From assembly GCF_013368755.1 (NCBI RefSeq), contig NC_049563.1, forward strand, positions 4,340,001 to 4,404,000: a DNA stretch of 64,000 nt, written 5' to 3'. The first letter of the stretch is position 1; every line of letters begins with the position of its first letter. The notes beneath the pieces were generated by a model, which had not been told where the DNA came from, did no database searches, and was given only the letters and a program-made list of their open reading frames with translations. A program made the position numbers and the translations under genes. Shown one piece after another: positions 57,536 through 64,000 of this stretch. Source of the DNA: Talaromyces rugulosus (lineage: Eukaryota > Ascomycota > Eurotiomycetes > Eurotiales > Trichocomaceae).

Positions 57536-59134
57536 ATGCCAGCCATGTCGTCGTTCCACTACAACGACCGTGCCTCTACCGAGTCTTTGATTCGCGACAG
57601 CGAAATCTTCGACATTGACGACCGCGCTGCTGCTCTGTACAGACCTCACTTTCTTTTCCCCCGGCGCTCGCGGTGGACCAAGTATGTTTCTGCTCGCTTG
57701 TTACGCCGCATCATACACTTGGTGCTCTTACTCATAGTCGCCGTCGTCGCCGTCGTCGCCGTCACCTTCGTTTTCTTCCCTTCCTACACACACCGCCCGG
57801 CTCACTACCAGTACCTAGAAGGCTCTATCAAACGCTCGCAGGAGCCTGGCCGCGGAAATCCTCGCAATGAAAAGGTCTTTATTGCCACCAATCTCTACGA
57901 CAGAAGCGGCGACCTGGCCCGCGGCAGATGGGGTCACAGCCTGCTGGAGCTGGTCGACCTGCTCGGCCATGACAACACCTTTCTGAGCATCTACGAGAAC
58001 GACGCCGGCGAAGAAGCCGATCGAGCCCTCGCCGAACTAGACGCCCAGGTCCACTGCAACAAGTCCATTGTGTTTGAGCCGCACTATGACTTTTCTCAGG
58101 CCGAAACTGTGACTCTGCCCGACGGCTCCGTGCGGTTTCGACGCGTGCCCTATCTGGCCGACCTTCGAAACCAGGCTCTTGCTCCACTGGCGGAACAAAA
58201 CAAAAAGGGGATACGGTACGACAGGATTTTGTTTATGAACGACGTCTACTTCGATCCTGTTGATATCGTGCAGCTGCTGTTCTCGACCAATATGGGTGAT
58301 GACGGCGTGTCCAACTATCGCGCCGCCTGCGCCGTGGACTTTGGCAAAGTAACAAGGTTTTACGACACGTTTGCGGTGCGTGATGCACAGGGATACCGCA
58401 TTGGCGTGCCGTTTTACCCCTGGTTCGTCTCGGCGGGCGAGGCTGCCAGTCGCAAGGACGTGCTGAACCAAAAGGACGCTGTGCGCGTGCGCAGCTGCTG
58501 GGGAGGCATTGTGGCTTTTGACGCAAAGTACTTTCAGGTTGCCGAAGAGGAGGAGGAGGAGGAGGAGGACAGCAAGTCGTCCCTTATTCATAAAACACCC
58601 ACAGACCGGCGGAAGCAACAGCAACAAACTGCCAATACGACATCCACAGAACCCGTTCGCTTCCGCGCCATTTCCGACACCTTCTGGGAAGCATCGGAAA
58701 GCTGCCTGATCCACGCCGACCTGCAGGATCCATACACCGACATCGACGAGGTCGTTGACACGGGCATCTACCTAAACCCATACATCCGGGTAACCTACGA
58801 ATACCGGGCCTTCACCCGGCTCGGCTTCGTGCGCCGCTTCGAGCGACTCTTCGCCTGGCCCAACTGGATCGCCAACGCCATGTCCAACCACCCATACCAC
58901 AACTCGCGACGAACCGACATTGCTGGCGAGACGGTCGAGCAGCGAGTATGGCAGCCCGACGCGAGTTATGACGAGGGAGGCTACTGGAAGGACGAATTGC
59001 GGGTTGCTTCGGCTGGTGGGTTCTGCGCGAAACGCGACCTGTTTGTGCTGATTGACAATCGGCAAGAGGGCGAAAATGGATGGGAGCCGATCTGGACGCC
59101 TCGCGATCCAGACTCACTTGACTGGATTTCATAA
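57536..59134 (+). CDS. Glycosyltransferase family 69 (Cmt1/Cap59-like alpha-1,3-mannosyltransferase)
   Basis: Single exon, 532 residues; starts MPAMSSFHYND, with a second ATG at residue 4. Type II membrane topology: about 55 cytosolic residues, a Val-rich signal anchor (HLVLLLIVAVVAVVAVTFVFF), then a lumenal catalytic domain. GT69 features: KVFIATNLYDRSGDLARGRWG, FLSIYENDAGEEADRAL, the DxD-like ILFMNDVYFDPVDIVQLL, YRAACAVDFGKVTRFYDTFAVRD, and CWGGIVAFDAKYF. A glutamate run (GAG codon repeat, near residue 340) and a Gln-rich linker interrupt the domain. Family knowledge: Cmt1 of Cryptococcus is an alpha-1,3-mannosyltransferase; filamentous fungal homologues act in Golgi glycan or wall synthesis. 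The acceptor is unknown. Confidence 0.92.
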   Translation: MPAMSSFHYNDRASTESLIRDSEIFDIDDRAAALYRPHFLFPRRSRWTKYVSARLLRRIIHLVLLLIVAVVAVVAVTFVFFPSYTHRPAHYQYLEGSIKRSQEPGRGNPRNEKVFIATNLYDRSGDLARGRWGHSLLELVDLLGHDNTFLSIYENDAGEEADRALAELDAQVHCNKSIVFEPHYDFSQAETVTLPDGSVRFRRVPYLADLRNQALAPLAEQNKKGIRYDRILFMNDVYFDPVDIVQLLFSTNMGDDGVSNYRAACAVDFGKVTRFYDTFAVRDAQGYRIGVPFYPWFVSAGEAASRKDVLNQKDAVRVRSCWGGIVAFDAKYFQVAEEEEEEEEDSKSSLIHKTPTDRRKQQQQTANTTSTEPVRFRAISDTFWEASESCLIHADLQDPYTDIDEVVDTGIYLNPYIRVTYEYRAFTRLGFVRRFERLFAWPNWIANAMSNHPYHNSRRTDIAGETVEQRVWQPDASYDEGGYWKDELRVASAGGFCAKRDLFVLIDNRQEGENGWEPIWTPRDPDSLDWIS

Positions 59135-60649
59135 AACTGCCATGACGCAGATAAAAATTTCCACTTTTTAAATATATTGGATATAGATAGTTACGCTGAC
59201 GATTATACGATTTACTACATACATTGCATTGGCATATATCAATTACATGGGACACTACTCTGTATTAACATTGCATTTAAGGGCTGTTATCTTTATGACT
59301 ACCCATCAATATCAATTGATCTCGATTAATACAAGTATACATGAACTTGATGCTGAATCAATGCATGTGGTGTTAAGGAATGCCAGCCTAGGCTATTTCC
59401 AAACAGGACTAGCGTTTTTCTAGAGTCAACTACATGAATTGATTGGTGCCTCTGGCATTACATATGTCCTTCTTTATACAAGAATATATACTTGTATTGC
59501 ATGTACTACTTTACACATGTCTTGTTAATATCCAGAGAAGAAATTTATATCATTTATTATTGCGAAGCAATACAAATCTGAAACCCCGAAAAAACCCCTA
59601 CCACCACAACAAGACATCTGGAGACCAGCTCACATTTAAATGTTTGTGTGTGACTCCTGAGAATTCCTCACAATGTTATGTGGTCGTGCTACATACAGCT
59701 CCTTGAGCCATGCGTCAAGCTCTTCTTGTCAGGTAGTGGCAGTGTTCTTTCTGATGATTCAAGATCTGAAAGACTTCAACGCAAGCTAATAGAAGAGACT
59801 TTAAAGATAGTTGGGAGGCCTCCAAAAGGCCACTTCTACAGTACTAAAGGTTGGTTGCAGAGTTATTACAAAGAATTGGAATTGGGAAATCAACACATGC
59901 TTTTATTAAACGAGGGAAACATATTAAAATACAAGCGAGATTATGAGCCACTGAAAATGACTTCTCGTATTAGAGTGCCAGCAACCTGACTGCCTAAATG
60001 CCACCAAAAGTGGCTTCTTGTAATGAAGCTCCAGCACCCTGGCGTCTGATCTCGTGAAAAGAAGAGTTACGGACAGTTATGATGCCATCAGGAAAGCGAT
60101 TTTATCCGGAAAATTTTGGTCTTCAGAAGAAGGTTGCAGACGGCATGAGAATGCTCGACTTGTCAGACGACTACTGCCTAAAAATATCAACGAGAGTAAG
60201 GATGACAAGTGGGACATCTTTTATCTACTGAGAAAGCAGCAATGGGAAGTTAGCCTGCCGCTACAAGACAGTAGTGGGAATTCTCTAGGATCTGATACCT
60301 GTATAACGAACTGAGCAAATACGTCAACAACTCTAGCTGAAAAAAATACGAGGAATTCGAATCGTTCCGGCAAGGAAAGAAACGTCTGAAGGGGACTCGG
60401 AACGAGAATCGTTAACAGTACTTTTATAACCTTGGTAGGTGGAATATCCGATATCTCCAAAGACTGCCGACGGTCAGCTTCAAGACATCAGCACATATGA
60501 TATCAAGGTGCTAGTGGAGTGCAAGAAAGGTGGTCGAAAGAATTGTTCACACCAAGTAGATATGCAGGAGGCGGCGCAGATGGTAGCATGGATCAAAAAG
60601 CATCCCGGGCCCGAGAGTCAGTAAGTCACCCTGGACATTCCAAAGAGCT
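59135..60649. other. AT-rich border region with orphan coding fragments
   Basis: No intact gene. Short open stretches at 59678-59989 (LIEETLKIVGRPPKGHFYS) and 60054-60314 (LVRRLLPKNINESKDDKWD) look protein-like but are broken by stops and change frame, so they are probably decayed copies of unknown genes. I do not recognise them. Confidence 0.4.
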
Positions 60650-60990
60650 AGTCCATACAGTCGTCTCGGTAGCACAGCTCAAACAAGCACACGAGTATCC
60701 GTTCGACCGTCTACCCCGTGATCACCCAACAGCTATCCAAAAATGTCATGACTTCGCGATCTACGAGATTGAGAAGCTGATCGCAAAAAAACGAGAACAA
60801 TAAAGATACCTACTATCTCGTGAGATGGCTAGGGTATGGCCTAGAATACCACGCGTGGTACCACATCGACGACCTCTCCGAGGCAAAGGACCTCATCGAG
60901 AACTTCGAGAAGTCAGCTACGGCACCACAGCAGAGGAAGCGTGGTCGGCCACCCAGGGGCGGAGGCAGACGACGTCTGCAGCGCGACTAA
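60650..60990 (+). mobile_element. Ty3/Gypsy retrotransposon relic: integrase C-terminus with chromodomain (frameshifted)
   Basis: In the frame ending at 60803 the peptide HTVVSVAQLK...PFDRLPRDHP then YEIEKLIAKK matches the C-terminal part of fungal Ty3/Gypsy integrases leading into a chromodomain. The rest of the chromodomain continues in another frame, 60784-60990: TYYLVRWLGYGLEYHAWYHIDD, with the aromatic-cage Trp/Tyr residues, then an AT-hook-like RKRGRPPRGGGRRR and a stop at 60988. The break coincides with a seven-A run at 60785-60791, so a single-base slip is the likely lesion. No reverse transcriptase, RNase H, protease or LTR is seen nearby, so this is a fragment. Confidence 0.75.
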
Positions 60991-62343
60991 GCGGCGTATA
61001 CTATTACTAGAGTATAAATATCTTGCTGCACCATTCTTCTTCCTTCTTCCTCTTTCCTCCTGCACCTCCCGCCGACGCGACGTCGCCGACTTCTCCCATA
61101 CCTACCACCCATCTGATAAATTTAGGCGAGTACTGGTGTCGCAGAACGGTAAAGAAATATACATTACGTTTGCCCAGTATGATAATAACTGGGTGAACTA
61201 TATCAATGACAATTTGGACTGGAGGAGCCTCATGTGTATATATCGATACAGGTCGTTTCACATTTCTAATTGGCGTGGTTTGAATATTTCTGCAGCTATT
61301 ATCTTGGCTATTGCTCTTTGGAAGCGCGGATATTTGTGTTAAGAAGGTAAAATAGTTGGCAACATCACTACATTGGCAGTCAAATAGTTAGCGGTAACGA
61401 ATATACGTCCGCTTTCATCATGTCAAATAATACAATCACATTTATTATCATGCCCACAGACCTTCCAGTGCTTGATGTTAAAATAGTATAATAGTAGCAT
61501 GTTAACAATAGAAATCCATATATCTAGTAAACAACCTGTCAACTAGTCGATATGAAGGAACGCGTGGAACTAACATATCCGGTGGTTCTTATCCGGGTCA
61601 AAATTGACCCCGGAGATATTAGTGTCACACTAATAATGACCATGACCTTTAATAGTGATTTAATGTAACTTATCAAGGATTATACAGACATGGAGACTTC
61701 AATTGGGACCGTGTTTATGCGGATACAACCAAGCTAGGGGGAAACGCAGCTGATCCAAAGCCATCTTTACCCACACAATGGCAATCTATTAGGGAAATTG
61801 AGATTTTGGGCATCACTACAAGCTATTCGTGAGCTTTATATCCCCCGGGAAAATCTCTTTCTTTAAAAAAAAAAAAGTATTCAAGATTTCAATGTCTGTT
61901 GTTTGTTTATATATCTCAACAAGGAAACCCTACATATGTACCCCCGGCTCTGAAAAGTGTATCAGTATCGTGCCATCTAATCCGGAGATAAATTGGCATT
62001 CCCGGCCAACCCGGAAGTGGAGTACGATCCAATTGTCTTCACATCCGTATCCTTATACTCATTTGTTAAACTTTTAGTAATAAAAGACAACATTCATCCC
62101 AGCCCTTCTTCAAATGTTGATATGATCTAACTACAACAAGGCAGCATTTATATTGACGGACTCAACTTGTCAGAGTTTTCCAGTGCCGAAAACTTGAATG
62201 TTATCACGCAAGACCCTTTCTTGGTGGCTGGCACCACCTGGTTCAATGTTGATTCCGTCGAGGGGCCCCGGATGATGGGCGGAAGAACGGTTAAAATCGG
62301 GGTCTAATTTTTCATGGCTTTTTCTCGGCAAAATGTCCATCAA
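60991..62343. other. AT-rich region with further orphan fragments
   Basis: A stretch at about 61120-61342 reads FRRVLVSQNGKEIYITFAQY...NYINDN on the plus strand, and one at 61681-61830 contains GDFNWDRVYADTTKLGGNA. Both are bounded by stops without start or splice context, and I cannot name their families. They look like pieces of decayed fungal-specific multicopy genes. Confidence 0.35.
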
Positions 62344-62397
62344 TCCTTGTTGGTCTAGTGGCATGATGTCTGCTTGTCACGCAGGAGACCGGGGTTA
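62344..62397 (+). pseudogene. Truncated tRNA-Asp (GTC) pseudogene
   Basis: The 5' acceptor strand, D arm (TGGTCTAGTGGCATGA) and anticodon arm (CTGC-TTGTCAC-GCAG, anticodon GTC) of a tRNA-Asp are present, followed by CCGGGGTTA. The sequence then diverges within the T loop into an AT-rich run, so the 3' half of the T arm and the acceptor 3' strand are lost. It cannot form a mature tRNA. Confidence 0.7.
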
Positions 62398-64000
62398 GGG
62401 AGATTTATTTTTAATTTTTTTTAATTTTTAAATATTTCAATTCGACAATTCTGTTGTGGAAGAAGCGAATAGTGGACTCGCAGGTGGTGTTAACAAGGGG
62501 GAGGGCGGGTGCCGGTACATCGGCTGAGATTTCAATCACTACGATATCGCTCACTTGGACGGGAGTGCCATGGTTAAAATTCAATTCACCCGAGGCACAA
62601 GTGCCAGGAGATTCACTTCGCAGCCCTGAGAAATCGTGAGTGAGGCACCATGGTTAAGTCTAGAGTGGCTAGGTAGACCAAATCTGGGTGTAGTTAAAAA
62701 GTCAGTCTTCCTGTCAATGAATATACTCTTACCAAGCAATTCCGTTGAGATGTTTCTTCTTGGTGATTCGGACTCGATACTACTTCCTTATAGCTTACCG
62801 TAAGCTTGTCGCGTAAAGGTTTCAATTACATCGACGGATTAATCAGGTAGTTGCCATTGCAGGTCTGACTAGTTATTTGGCTGACTGTTATAAATAGCCA
62901 TTCTAGACCATGGGAAAGCTTTGACTCTATTACTAGAGATAATAAGAGATACACTAGCAACTTGGCATATCCCAACATTGAAGAGCGTATGAAATTATGA
63001 AAAAGTATAGCCATCGGGCCAATCAGAATGCGTCATCTCAATATTTAAACCCTATGAATAGTATAAAATTAGTCCAACATCTCGAAGACTAAGCAACAAC
63101 CCTGAATCAAATTTACAGTGTGGTACGTATCGAACAAATTGCCTCAGCTGCTAATCTGGCAATGTTTTGTATTCAACTTAAAATACGTGTTGCATGTGGA
63201 TCAATTCCATTCGATATCGGCCCCAGTTTGTAGATCCGGGTTGGCTTCCTTGTTACGGCCACTATTGCGTTATAGATCATGTTGGAATCGTAACCCTTTT
63301 TTAATATTATTAAATATACAGCACTTGAGCGCAGAATGCATCTCTTTTAGGAGAGGCGGCTCTGGGGGTGGTCATCACTAGTCAAACTTGTAACTTATAA
63401 TTAGGGCCGTGGCGTTAGCAACTAACCTCTTTGGACCCGAAAGTGGTCATACCCAGCTTATGGAGTCGTACCCGAAACCATAATAGAGATTAGCTTAAAA
63501 ACCATCAGAGTTATTATTAGTTACATATCTCCGATGACTTGTTCATTTAGGGTTATTTGCGCCGCTGGGAATATACCGGACTGATATCCAACGCCCCTTT
63601 TGTGAGTAGTACATGTAGTATTTCCTATTTAGCAATCAACCTAACTGTCTATAACCACCAATTGATACTTAATAATCTAATAATATGCTCCGTCCAATGA
63701 TGCATAAAATAAGTTAATAATCCTACAAAGTACGGATACCTGTATACCGCTGAATTAAGCATTAGACCCTTGCTAGTCAGCCCCCAATATGCAAATGCGT
63801 CTGACAAGGTCGTTCACATTCCGGTACCCCGTATACCGCCAGCTAATCATATAGTAACACTCATTTAATTGTGCTGATAGTAGTCTCGGCCACATTTAGG
63901 GAGAACCATCCTTTATTTGGAGAAGCTTAACTGCAATGTAACGATCAGCAAGCCAAAGTATTCCTGTGTGAAGTACTATATAACAAAGACATGCACCCTG
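62398..64000. other. AT-rich gene-poor right end
   Basis: Short ORFs only, with no recognisable family on either strand. Composition resembles repeat-derived DNA. Nothing further can be supported. Confidence 0.5.

Overview
The window reads as nuclear DNA of a filamentous ascomycete. Introns are short (mostly 45-116 bp, GTAAGT/GTATGT donors, CTAAC/CTAAT-type branch points). Proteins such as Cdc42, eIF5, Cem1 and Thi6 have the form usual in Pezizomycotina. The set of families suggests Eurotiomycetes (Aspergillus/Penicillium/Talaromyces kind); no species is claimed. All gene models were spliced by hand, and every model ends with exon lengths summing to a multiple of three.

Positions 1-24,000 hold most of a polyketide biosynthetic gene cluster. 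The left edge cuts a highly reducing polyketide synthase in its AT-DH linker. What is visible is DH, C-methyltransferase, a decayed ER0, KR and ACP, joined directly to a terminal thioester reductase (R) domain with no condensation, adenylation or extra carrier domain. Downstream lie a 14-helix-type MFS exporter, a LovC-like trans-acting enoyl reductase, a short-chain dehydrogenase, three cytochrome P450s (two are inverted paralogues sharing a promoter) and an AflR-like Zn2Cys6 regulator. PKS plus trans-ER should build a C-methylated reduced chain that the R domain releases as aldehyde or alcohol; the P450s and SDR would then oxidise it. The gene set resembles betaenone/stemphyloxin-type decalin clusters, but the product is not determined here.

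Positions 25,679-59,134 are mainly conserved, gene-dense DNA: an IAH1-like GDSL esterase, an unrecognised protein with a degenerate retropepsin-like segment, an isochorismatase-like hydrolase, Thi6, eIF5, Tti1, DNA ligase I, mRNA capping guanylyltransferase, Sgf73, mitochondrial beta-ketoacyl synthase Cem1, a secreted agmatinase-like ureohydrolase, Cdc42, a siderophore-iron transporter, a DUF1349 protein and a GT69 (Cmt1/Cap59-like) glycosyltransferase. Two promoters carry clear candidate regulatory sites: a pair of MluI boxes between tti1 and the DNA ligase gene, and an inverted pair of SreA-like GATA sites upstream of the siderophore transporter.

Positions 59,135-64,000 are AT-rich and gene-poor. 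They hold a frameshifted Ty3/Gypsy integrase C-terminus with chromodomain, a truncated tRNA-Asp pseudogene and several short orphan coding fragments, which looks like a decaying repeat-rich border.
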